Shown here: positions 22,550-33,400 of the stretch, in pieces
Layout: every line of letters begins with the position of its first letter
Position numbering within the stretch: position 1 is the stretch's first letter
Source of the DNA: Micractinium sp. NFX-FRZ
Taxonomy: Eukaryota; Chlorophyta; Trebouxiophyceae; Chlorellales; Chlorellaceae
Assembly: GCA_029339195.1 (NCBI GenBank)
Contig: JAPTJF010000108.1
Location: forward strand, 84,970 to 148,969
DNA length: 64,000 bases
Direction of reading: 5' to 3'
Translations under genes and position numbers: made by a program
The notes under the pieces: generated by a model
The model's input: only the letters and a program-made list of their open reading frames with translations
What the model was told of the DNA's origin: nothing
The model's database searches: none

Positions 22550-25243
22550 TCATTCTTCAAAGACATCGATGTAGCCGTTTTGCAGCGTGAAGATGAGGAT
22601 TGCGGTCACCAGGTAGGCAACGCCCATGAACACTGCCGCCACATTGTCCACCTGAAGGGGGGGAAGGGGGTGAGGAGGAGGGTGGGTGAGGGGGTGAGGG
22701 CCAAAGCGAAGAGAAGAGGCAAGGTGAGGGGGCCTGCCTGCTGCAGCACCAACTTCACCTGCTGTTCAGTTCCTGTGTGCCTCCTGTGCAGTCAGTGTGT
22801 CGTCATCGTGCAGCCACTGTGCAGTCGCTGTGTGCTACCGTAGCGCATGTGCCCTGCTGGCTTGAGCGCCCCCTTGCCATCCCCCTTTCCTTCAGCCCGA
22901 CAGGCTTTCACAGCTAACAAGCCGCCCCCCTCCCCTCCCACTCAGCGTGACGCCCCGCCTCCCTGCCTCCCTCCCCCCACTCCCCATGCCACCCCGCCTC
23001 CCTCCCCCCAACTTGGTTGAACTCAGATTGCAGTGTGTTAAACTGTGTTGATCTGACTTGGACTCACCATGTGCCCGATGTACTCGCCATAAGCTTCATC
23101 TGCCGTCATGTGACTGAGGGAGTTGAGGCGCTGGGGGGGACCGCGGGACGCCTGCCCCTGATCCCGCTCCTGCAAGTGCATGCAGTGGAGGGGGAGTGTG
23201 TGCCAGGCCCGCAGAGCTGACAGCCCGCAACCTGCCGTCAGCTGCAGCCCGCATGCTGTGGCTGCTGCGCCAGTGGCTGCTCGCCTCCCCCCTTGCCCTT
23301 CCAACCCTCACCTTGGGCGCGTGGAAGCACAGGCCAAAGGGGCGCCGCTGCTGCCGCTGCACTGACACCTCAGCAGCTGCTCCGCCTGCCGCCCCATGCT
23401 CCGCGTCAGCCTCGGCTGCCGCCTCCGCTGCTGCCGCCTGCGCTGCTGCCTTTGATACGGCCGCCCCGTTCTGTGAGACCTCCTCCGGAAGGGATGCGTC
23501 ACAAGAGATGGTGGGCAGGATGGAGGATTCTGCCGAGGAGATGGGCGGGTTCTTTCCCCCCGCCAGCCTGCCTTGGCTGCGCAGCTTGCAGTACCGCCGG
23601 TACGCCTCCTTCCGCTTCTGCAGGGCCCCAGGAAGGCGGGCAGGCACACGTCGGGTGGCACAGCAGGCACTCTGGAAAGTACCAGTCAAGTCGAGCGGTG
23701 GGCTGCGCACAAGCCGCAGATGTGCAGCTTGGCTGTGGGAGCGGAGTTGAAATCGACCGCCTTGCCCCGCTCCCTCTGCTGGGCACTATCCCGGCCTGCC
23801 ATTCGCGGCACCGCCCCTGCTTCGCCGCACCCGGCCTTGCTCCCGCTTGTGATGCCGGCGCACGATGTGGTAGACGGTGATCGACTCGAGTGCCAGGATG
23901 AAGAGAAAGACGTACGTGGTGAGCACCAGCTGCTGAGTTGGCACCACATAGCTGGAGGTTGGGACGGAGCCAGACACCACAAATTGCACGGCTGCAGCAG
24001 CGGGGCGGCCAAGAGGTGGGCAGGTTTAGTTGGGGCAGGCAGGCAGGGGCAAGCAGGGCGGGGGCGGGTGATGCAGAGGTGCAGGGGCACGGGGCGGGAC
24101 TGCAGGCGCAGAGCTAAGAGCGGGCAGTGTTTGTTGGCAGGCTGCCCTGCCCTCCTCCTCCCCCAAAAGCTCGCCTGCGAGCGCCAAGAACAGGGTCACC
24201 ACGATCTCAAGCCGGGTGGGCAGCTCCGACTCCTCTGCAGCAGCAGCAGGAGGAGCAGAAGTAGCAGCAGGGTCAGCAGGGTACGTGCAGCAGCAGACCA
24301 AGGCACTGGGGGCGGCGTTGTTCAGCCAGACTGGGATCAGGCAGCCTTTGTTGAGCCGGCAGAGATGGGCAGGGGGTGACACAGGTGTGGAAGCAAAGCA
24401 TCAAACGGATGAGCATGGCAGTCGTGGCGGGCAACGGCATGCAGGCACCCGCCTGCCCAGCCAACTCACCACAGAAGAACACAAACACTGCGCTCGGGAC
24501 ACGGGTGGGGGTGGAGGGACAAGGGTGGGAGCGGGGGGGAAGTCAGCATGAGAGAGGGGCGCCGGGGGGGGGGGGGGCATGTCCATACAAAAGTGGGGAA
24601 AGACAGGCAACGTCCGGCGCGACAGGTAGGGCTGGAGTAAGGACGACCATGCTGTGCATGCTCTGGTTGGGCTCAACCCTCTCAGACCCACCCCAGTCAC
24701 CCACTCACTGCCCGAGAGGTGGACCAACATCACTTGGCCCACCCGCTGGCACCCCAACCCCATCCCAGCCCAACACATGGCCCCAGGCATGACCCTGTCC
24801 CCCCAAGTCCCTATCCCACTCAACAGGTCCTCCCCCCACTCACTTCCCAGGAAGTAGACCAGCACCACCGGCAGCACAGCGTTGATCAGGGAGGGCTTCT
24901 GCAGGGGGCAGTTCATGATTACAAACCAGTGACAAATAGTTGCAGGGAGGGGAGAGGGGAGTGCACAGCGGGGCACAGCGTGCAGCACAGTGGGCATGAG
25001 CTGGCTTGGCGTGACCTGCGGCGTGACATGCACCGGCTCAGCACTGCACAGCATGCCTTGCAGTGGTTGCCGGCGGGTCAGCTGGGCTGCGCTGGAAGCG
25101 CCGCGTGCCTGCTGCCTCGGCGTCAGGCAGCAGTTCAGCTAGCCAGCTACCGCCACACACAGATACCACACCACCGCCAGCAAGCAAGCCAGCCGCCCAC
25201 ACAGCCAGCCAACCGCCACCTACGCAGCAGCCACCCATTTGCA

Positions 25244-25277
<34 letters not shown>

Positions 25278-28200
25278 CCCATCTGCACAGCCAGCAAGCA
25301 ATCAGCCGCCCACCCGCCCAGCCGCCACCCACCCAGAAGCGCTCCACAGTGATGAGCACCGCCATCAGCTGGTCCTCCACACCCCTGCACGTGGGCAGGC
25401 AGGCATGCGGTGGGACAGAGGGGGACAGCTGGGAGGCAGGCGCAAGGGGCCGCCCCAACATCCCTTTGTTGCAAACCCAAGGGGGCGTCTGCAGAGGGGT
25501 TGTGGGGTGCTCAGAGTGAAGCCTGCATCGGCGGGCGGGCGGGCAGGCAGGCAGGCAGCAGGCAGGCGGGCGGGGGAGGCAGGCGGGCAGGCAGGCGGGT
25601 AGGAGGCAGGCGGGCAGGCATGAGGAGGGCACAACAGGGCCAGGCAGGGGAGGCAAGCGGGCCCGAGCGGTCGCCAAGCGGGCTCACGTGAACACGTTGA
25701 GCGGCCGGCCATTCTCATCCACTGCACCTCCGTTTTGAATGGAGTTGACCGGAGCCTGGGGTTGGGCAGGGCAGTGCATGGGGAAACGGGAGTTGGGGCA
25801 CAGCATGCTGAGCAGCACCGCAGCAGCCCAGCAGGAGCAATGCCAGCAAAGAGCAGCCCCCACGCTGTGCCTGCTGCACTGCCCACCGCAGCTGCACTTG
25901 GGCAGGGCAGGACAATCTGGCTGGGCTTCCCCACAGGCGCGCCTGACCAGGTGCACCGGGAGCCCCCGCCAGGGGCCTGCCTCGCCTCGCCAACCTTTCA
26001 ACAGTGGACCACCTGTGCATGCTGGTGAGGGCGTCAACTCAGTAGGGTTGGGTTTGATGCCCTCGACTCACCAGGGGCATCGGGTCTTCCGGGTCCGACT
26101 TCAGGTCGCTAAATTCGTCAAACCACATGCCCATGTCAACCGACTGCAAATTATGGCAAAGAGGGGGGACATCGTTGCGGGGAGGAGGGTCACTTGTTGA
26201 CCCACATGCCCATGCCAAGGAAGCTCAGCCCGGCTGCCAGCCCAGCAGCCAGCCCAGCAGCCAGCTCAGCAGCCCGCTAAGCCCGGCCGCCAGCTCAGCG
26301 GCAAGCTCAGCAGCCCGCTAAGCCCCCCCAGCCCGGCTGCCAGCTCAGCAGGTGCGCCAGCTCAGCAGGTGCGCCAGCTCAGCAGGTGCGCCAGCTCAGC
26401 TCACGTAGGACTCAATCTTGAAGTCGGTCACAGCCCAGCTGCTGGCGTCGTCGCCCTTGCCGTACGTGAACAGCTTGCTGCCGCCGCTCGAGGAGTAGAC
26501 CTGACGGGCCGGGGGGAGGGCAGGGGCGGGGGCACATGCATTGTCAGAAGTGTTCCTGCTCCAGGCAGGGTTTGAGGTGCAGTGCACTGCTGGCACCAGG
26601 GTGCAGCGAAGCGTGCTGGCGCCATGCACCGCTGCCTGCGCGCCGGGCTGCACCCCCCGCCCTGCCTGGCACCCCGCCTACCGTCAGCCCCTCGTGCTCT
26701 TTCCCATACACGTCGGTGGTGTTAAACAACATGGTGGGATCCATGAACCTGCACCAATGTGCAGGATGAAGGCATGATGGTGACGTAAGGACACGTCAGC
26801 TGCCACACGAGGGCGGCGCCAGGGGCCCGTGGGGCGCAGCAGCGGCGGCTGGACCAGCAGCAAAGCGGCGAGCGGCGGAGCAGGGCCGTGGATGCTGCTT
26901 CTGAAGGGGGCTGCAGTCACCAACCACCCAGTGTGCAAAAGTGCAACATTTTGGGGCCGCCACTTCCCTAGTGCGGCGGAGCAGGGCAGTGGATCTGGCT
27001 GTGCTTCTGAAGGGGTGCAGTCACACCCCCGCCCACCTGAGCTCCAGCAGCATGTCCATTGAGTCAAAAGGGAAGTGCCTGCATGTGGTGGGAATGTTAC
27101 AAAAGCAGCACAGAGATGAGTCAAAGGGGAAGTGCCTGCAGTGCAGCACCGGGTGGGACCAGTTAAGGCGAGGGCAGGGGAGGGGGGCTGCAGCAGCTGG
27201 GAGGGGCCAGCGGCGCCCTGCTCTGCGCCCCTACTCTGCGCCCCTGCTCTGTTCGCCCCTGCTCTGCGCCCCTGCTCTGGCACCCTCGCGGTGCCGCCCC
27301 CTGCCCTCGCCAGACGGCACCGTACCGACTTCTTCCCTGCAACCTCCCTCCTTGCAGCCTCCCTCCCTGCAGCCTCCCTCCCCGCAGCTGCAGGGCACAG
27401 CAGCAGCAGTGGCAGCTGCACTGCACCTAAAGTCCATGGGCTGGTAGAAGATGCCGTGCACTCGGACCTCCCGTAGCATGCTGCCATCGGCTGCAGGGCA
27501 GGCAGGTGGGGCGGCAGGGAGAGGGGCTTGTGCTGGCGCACCGGGGCGGCAGGGCATGCTGCAGGGGAGCAAGTGTAGGCAACCAAGGGCAGGCAGGCTG
27601 GCTCTCCCAGGCACTGCACTGCAGCCGGCGCTGCCCCTCGTGTGGTGGTGTTAAAGCAGGCGCAGCGTGGGGCCAGCAGGGCGCAGGCTGCAGTCTCACG
27701 GGCGGGGAAGATGTTGTACAGTATTTCTCGGTCCTGCGGGAAGCCTGCAGCACGAGGCGTGTGGTGTGTACATAAGTCTGGTGCGTTTTGTGTGGTGGCG
27801 GGGTGGGGTTGGGGAATGCTGATGGCTCGGCACGGTTGCACCGCATGATGCCCTGAAACGTTGAATGCACTCAGCCAGGCATGAACCACCGAGGCCCCAG
27901 ACTGCCTGTGTGAGCAGCATGGCGGCGTGGGGCGCACCATACGCGTTCTTGAAGAAGAAGGAGGGCAGGAAGATATCATCACAGCAGCTGCAACAGGCAG
28001 GCAGGCAGAGGGAGTGCGCGGCGAGGGTGTGAGGACGTGTGGCAGCGGCCGGCTTGAAAGGGAGCGGGCACAGCGCACCACCGATTGTGCGCAGGCCGGA
28101 TAGCTTGGTGCCTGCCCAGTGAGGCAAAGCCAGCCCCTACTCTGCGCCCTTCTTCCCTGACGCCACAACGTGCGCCATGTCATGGAACCACTAGCAACAG

Positions 28201-29228
28201 CTGCTTCCCGCCGCATGCTGTCTCTCAGAATGCCCCCCGCATTCTGATGATGCGACATTTGCCACCCTGCCGCCACCACCAAGGTGCCACGACGCTGCCC
28301 TCTCCACCGCCGCTCACAGCACTTTGTCGTTGAGGTTTGAGCAGTACGTCTTGCAGTCGTAGGTTTTGTTCATCATTTTGGCAGTGTTGTCTGCAGGAAG
28401 GGCAGGCAGACGTGTAGAAAGATAGGAGTGGCTGCACTGCGACAAGCAGGCTGCATCGGCAGGGCTGCAGAGGAGCAGCAGGTACATTGAGGCGGCAGCA
28501 GGAGCGGCACGGCGGCATGGGCAGCAGAGCTCTCACACAGCCCACAAGCCACACCCATGTGGCAGGCACAACAGCACAGGACCTCTGTCCCCATGGCTTT
28601 CCAGCACCATAGATAGCTGCCTCCCACCCACCCACGACCTCCCGCCACCCACCAGCAACTGTGTTGAAGGCGGTGGGGTCTGTCCAGCTGACGTAAAAGT
28701 AGAACACCGCCTCCCACCGGTAGTTGTCCTCATCCACTGCACCGGCAGGCAGCATGAACAGGTGGAGTTGGACATCAGAAAGAGCAGGGATGTGCAGCAG
28801 GCGTCCAGGGTCAGGCAGGCAGCTGTGCGGGCTTTGCGGGCGGCATACATGCGTGCTCGCCGCCCAGGCGTCAAATGTCGCTGCGGCAGCGCACCCGACA
28901 GCAGGCGGTCCAGGTAGGCCGAAACGTAGACCTCGGTAGTCGCCAGATCTGGCAGGCCATAACCCTTGAGTGGGCTGCAGCAAGGGGCGGTGTCAGGGGC
29001 GGCAGGGGCGGCAGAAAACCCAGGTGGGCAGGCTGCGGCGGCACCTGCCTGGCAGCGGGCGCGGCAACACTGCAGGCGGCGGAGCGCTTGCATGACTCCG
29101 CGTTAAACTTGCAAAGTGCTTGCATGGCACATGCACCGCGCTGCCCCCCACCTCTCCATTTGAGCGCTGCAGAAGGGAAGCAGCCCCAGCAGCCCCAAAA
29201 GGACTGGGGCCCAGCGGCGCAATGCCAT
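22550..29228 (-). CDS. Pentameric ligand-gated ion channel subunit without Cys-loop cysteines
   Basis: Twenty exons join in phase into 565 residues: 29152-29228, 28895-28974, 28653-28736, 28318-28390, 27903-27987, 27700-27733, 27427-27490, 27037-27078, 26682-26748, 26405-26500, 26072-26143, 25688-25755, 25333-25384, 24844-24898, 24470-24487, 24175-24234, 23831-23991, 23312-23617, 23068-23169 and 22550-22651. A signal peptide (MALRRWAPVLLGLLGLLPFC) precedes an extracellular domain with TTEVYVSAYLDRLLSVDEDN, YFYVSWTDPTAF, FLPSFFFKN, LREVRVHGIF and the loop HFPFDSMDMLLELR (residues 167-180). The loop keeps the conserved FPFD, but neither flanking cysteine of the Cys-loop is present. M1 is near 301-322 (LINAVLPVVLVYFLGMFVFF), M2 near 330-350 (LPTRLEIVVTLFLALAAVQF) and M3 near 363-388 (LTTYVFLFILALESITVY). 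A cytoplasmic loop of about 140 residues is rich in A, E, K and R. M4 is near 536-555, close to the C-terminus. The ligand and ion selectivity are unknown. The intron inside M2 is GC-AG (donor GCGAGC at 24169-24174). Confidence 0.88.
25236..25276 (+). repeat. CCAG tetranucleotide repeat in an ion-channel intron
   Basis: About nine CCAG units with related AGCCA stretches on both sides, within the intron between exons 13 and 14. Confidence 0.7.
26199..26400 (+). repeat. Exon-derived fragment and tandem repeats in an ion-channel intron
   Basis: At 26199-26220 there is a second copy of CCACATGCCCATG, which belongs to the real exon at 26072-26143. It is followed by AGCCCAGCAG-type units and then three copies of CAGCTCAGCAGGTGCGC running up to the donor of exon 10. 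Confidence 0.65.
27116..27141 (+). repeat. Degraded copy of the start of ion-channel exon 8
   Basis: GAGTCAAAGGGGAAGTGCCT repeats the acceptor and 5' end of the real exon (27060-27080, one base different), about 58 bases upstream in the gene's direction. Confidence 0.7.
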
Positions 29229-29517
29229 ATCAACGATTTTTTGTGACCCACGGATGCAGTTGCAGGCAGGGAAGGGTTGATATAGACGCGCCCTGGAGGG
29301 ACAGCGGCCTGGGCCTGCTCCGGACGAGCGGCGCGAGATTTGCCCTCCTAAAAAGTGTCTTCGCCGAGGTGTTGTGGAGAGCCTCGCAGGCGCCTGCAAG
29401 CTTGGGTGGGAGAGATGTCACCCACCACCTGCCTCAGTCCAGCTCAGCAGCCGGCAGATGGCTCACAGGGCCAGGCATGCAAGGGCGACTCCGATCATGC
29501 TGTTGGCTTTCAAGTTT

Positions 29518-29522
29518 TACAC
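29518..29522 (-). terminator. TGTAA poly(A) signal, minus strand
   Basis: Plus-strand TTACA reads TGTAA on the minus strand, 74 bases after a minus-strand stop at 29596. It argues that a minus-strand transcript ends here. Confidence 0.4.
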
Positions 29523-29595
29523 AATTAACGTGCACATACATGCCTTTGATTGGGCACATAGAATTGAAAGAATGGATGACAGAGAGGTGGTACCT

Positions 29596-30172
29596 TCAGC
29601 GCATCGATGACCGCAGGCCTGTGCAGTGTCCTCGCCAGGCGACTGCCTGCCATTCAGTCCACAAACGGGCCGATGTAGCCATATGCTGCAGTGTTAATCT
29701 GAGGATGCATGTGATGAAGCAACTTAGACCCAGCAGCACCGCCGCCACTGTACCCAGCTGCACCGGCGGCAGGGCAGGGCAGGGCAACGGGCACACCGGT
29801 GAGGAGCTGTATGCAAGGCAAAGGGTGGAATGCTGTGTAACAAGGCAAGACACTGGTGATAGTTGTGATCCTTTCAATTGAAAAACCACACGCCTCAGCA
29901 GCAGCAACCCGCTTCCCTTGCAACCACACGGCCCAACGTCCCGGGACACAAGTTGACGGACGAGCGGTCGAGAAGCGCGCCCGGTGCCACCCAGCGCTCT
30001 CCCTGGGAAGGGACATCTTGAGCCAGGCGGGCAGGGCACAGAGCGTGCAGTGCTGGAAAAGACCGCACGGAAGGCAAGGCAGGCAAGGTAGGGGCTGGCA
30101 GCGGCTGGCGCTGTGATGCGGAATCGGCGCTCGGCGGCGCCAGGCCGGCGGGGCCAGCACTCCCCTAGCCAT
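29596..30172 (-). CDS. Possible small membrane protein, structure unresolved
   Basis: I cannot name this gene. One minus-strand frame contains an arginine- and serine-rich, presequence-like stretch (SPYLACLAFRAVFSSTARSV near 30040-30100). After a likely intron ending CAG, it contains a hydrophobic helix (LGTVAAVLLGLSCFITCIL near 29700-29760) and a stop at 29596. This would suit a small mitochondrial inner-membrane protein. However, no ATG in this frame follows the upstream stop; the ATG at 30172 (MARGVLAPP) is in another frame. A frame ending at 29654 is also possible. The TGTAA at 29518 supports a transcript but not a particular model. Confidence 0.25.
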
Positions 30173-30405
30173 GTCCCGTCAGGTCACAACCGCGCAGTCT
30201 CCTGCCAATAAAACGGCTTCTCGACTTCTCTGCTCTGTAGAGCCGTTTCGCCGCGGCCGCGGCCAGGGCAGGGCGACTCGCACAGCACGGCAGTACGCCC
30301 CTTAAATAGCTGTGCATGCATGCACCTAGCTAGATCGTCACTTGTAGCAGTGCACTAAGCTCACGAGATTGCCTGTGCGCTGTCCGCGCTGCGGGAAGCC
30401 GTGTT

Positions 30406-33400
30406 ATGTCGTGGTTCCGCGGCCTCGTAGCAGCTCTGCTGCTCGCAGTGATCACAGGATGCAGCGCAAGACAAGGCGACGGTGATTGGCCGCACGCTGG
30501 CCTGCGGCTTGCGGCTGCGCCGTCTGCGCCGCCCGCCCGGCCGCCGTTGCCCCACCTCTCTGCACCGGCCGTCTTTCACTCTCACGCAGGCTTACCTTCG
30601 AATGCCATTGGCGCAGGCGCTAGCCATGATACAACCGGTGATAGAGCACCACTTCTGTCAGCCCAGGGCTTGCCAGGCAATCGGCGCGGGCTGCAAGCGG
30701 AGCCGGCAGCCGTTGCAGGCGCCGCCGCCGCCTTGCCGCTGGACCCCTTTGGTCGCTTCGACTCCAAAGCCCAGGCAATGGCCGCACTCACACAAGTGCT
30801 GAGCATCAAAGCCGCAGGCTCTGGCGGGGTGCAGGTGGCATATTATGACGTGCCGGTGAGTGGGGCGGGGCGGGGCGGTACGCGGAGGACAGGGTGCCGC
30901 CGGCAGCAACATCGTCAGGTCGCCTCCCCCTAGGCAGCCCGCCCAGCCCGGCGGCGCCCTGTCAACCCCAGGAAGCTTAGAAATACCAAGCAAAAGGCAA
31001 ACATGCAGGCTGGGGAGGGCAGTGCCCACGCCATCCTGCTCTGGTGCGTCTGTGGTCTGGTGCTCTTGCCTGCCGGTTTAACTGCTGCGTGCTTCTGCTG
31101 CTCCCCTGCTTGGCACCCTGTGCTGCCCTGCTCCACAGGATGCCGTCATGGTGCAGTTTTGGAGGGCCTGGAAAGTGAGGTACAAGCGGGACAAAGAGTA
31201 CCAAGGCCGCCCAGCCGCTGTGAGTGCTGCGCCACGTAGCCGGTGCTTGCTGCCTGCTAAGCGGCTGCTGGGTTGCACCCATGGGCCGTCAGGGTGGGCG
31301 GCATGCACCCAACCAGCCTTTCGACCTGGCATGGCATTTAAATGGGGGGCAGGAGCATATCTGCTGACTGAATTTCACTGGCTGCTGGCGTGCCTGTGTG
31401 GCTGCAGGATGCCGTGGCCTACCGTTACTTCACGCTGAATGTCGAGGTGGGGACGAGGAACTGGGGCTGGGGAGTGCGTGGGCAAGGAGGTGCATGCAGC
31501 GTGGGCTACTGTGGCTACAGAATAGAGACCGAGCGGAACATGGGGTTTGGCAAGGGGCGGGGACTGGGGTGCGCCCAAGTTTGCGGGACGGGGCAGAGGA
31601 CTGGGCGGGGGTAGCGTGGCAGCTAGCTGGCGGCACCCTGTGCCCTGGCTGCACCCCTTCAGCTGCCCACCGTATGCCTCTCTGCCGCTGAGCCACCCCT
31701 GCTGCGCACACGACCTCCTTCAACCTTTGCACATGTTCCCCCCTGCAGCGCATTGTTGATAGCTTGTCGGACGTAACAAAACCAAATTGGTGAGGGGCGG
31801 GAGGGCCAGGCCGGGTGGAGGCGGGCTGCCCGGTGGGCGGGGAAGCCGTAAGCGAAGGCAGGCGTGAGGGGCCAGGCAGCGCTGGGTGGCGATGTGGAGG
31901 GCATGCTGCATGCCGCACCTGCACCACCTGAGCTCGCCTCCACCCGCCCCGCCCATCTCACCTCCAGCCGTCCCACAACAACTCTCAGGTTCGCCGGCCT
32001 TCCATACCCCCCACACAACTGTGCACACCCACGCCCCGCCCCCCCTCCACCAAAGGTTCACGTTTGGGGCGCGCATGGACCGCGCCCCCGGGCCGCCTAA
32101 CGGCGGCGCCCTGCCGCCCACCGACTTGGATTACGTGGATGCGGGGCCCGCCCTGCCCTCGAACATAAAGGAGTGGGACTGGCGGGCACTGGGGAAGGTG
32201 ACGGCGGCAAAGGACCAGGAAGATGTGAGACCAGGGGGCAGGGGAGGGGAGGACCGGGGGAAGGGGCCCATGTGTGTGGGGGATCTACTAGAGTAGGGCT
32301 GCAGCAGGAAGGCTGCTTGGGGCACCCACGCACCTGCCCCACTCAAGGTGCTTGCTTTGCTGGCACAGCAGGGCAGCTGTCCTGAGGGCGCTCATGCCGC
32401 CTACCGCCCACCTGCCTACCTGCCCGCCCGTCCACCCACGCTCCTGCCTGCCCTCCCGCCCGCCCACCCGCCCACCGTCCTGCCTGCACGCCCGCAGTGC
32501 GCCGGCTGCTGGGCGTTTGTGGGCGTCGCCGCCATTGAATCCAAGGTGCTCATCTCAACGGGTTCCAACTACAGCGCCAGCCCGCTGGACCTGTCAGAGC
32601 AGCAGGTGCGGGGGGTGCGCATGCATTCAGAGCCTGCATGCCTGCCTGCTGCTGGTGCCAAGCATGGGACCTCATGCAGCAATGATGTGCCTCGTGTCTT
32701 GTTCACCCCCCCGCCTCATGTCATGCTCACGCCCAGCTGGTGTGCTGCATGGGGAGGGCCTGCCTGCCACCCGGGCTGCCTCTTTGGTTTCCATTGTGCC
32801 CGCCCATCTCCTGGGCTGCCCCCACCCCACCCCACCTCACCTCACACACCTCCCGGCCTTCCAACAGGTGCTGGACTGCGCCTCCGCCGCCGCGGGGTTC
32901 GACAGCAAGGGCTGCGAGGGAGGCTACCTGTTTGACACCTTCATCTATGCCTCCCGGTGGGTTGTCTGACAATAGAAAGAGCTTGCCAGGAGGGCACCCT
33001 CCTGGGCTGTGCTTAGGCAGGGAGGCTGGAGCCGGCTTTGGTGCAGCGGTAGCGCTGGTGGGTGGCAGCTGCTGTGCGGCACGGGAGGAGGAAAAGGCGG
33101 TGACCCTGGCAGGGGGCCGGGAGAGAGGCAGCGCCTGATCTTTCAAAGGCAAACACTCGCGCACTGACGGCTTACATGCAATTGTACTAGCAACTGCAGG
33201 GGCCTGGGTTTCGTCACGACAGAGCAGCGCTACCCGTTTGTGGGGGCCTCCGGGGCCTGCGACGCTGCACGCCTGCAGGCCGTGGATGGGGCCTCCAAGT
33301 TCCAATTGGCAGAGGACGCCTTTGGCCTGCTGCGCCCCTGGTCTGCCGCCGCGCTGCGCGAGGTGAGGTGGCGCTGGCAGCGCTGCCGTGCTGAGCGGTG

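Larger units (their letters stand above)
29229..30405. other. Intergenic region between the ion channel and the protease fusion gene
   Basis: It holds the channel promoter near 29229, the promoter of the plus-strand gene before 30406, and a possible small minus-strand gene (29596-30172) with its own TGTAA. Confidence 0.4.

Noticed and set aside
25236..26400. CRISPR-like array
   Set aside because: These are simple tandem repeats without regular unique spacers, inside introns of a eukaryotic gene.
26684..28282. 532-residue minus-strand ORF
   Set aside because: It reads through introns of the ion-channel gene; only short parts coincide with true exons.
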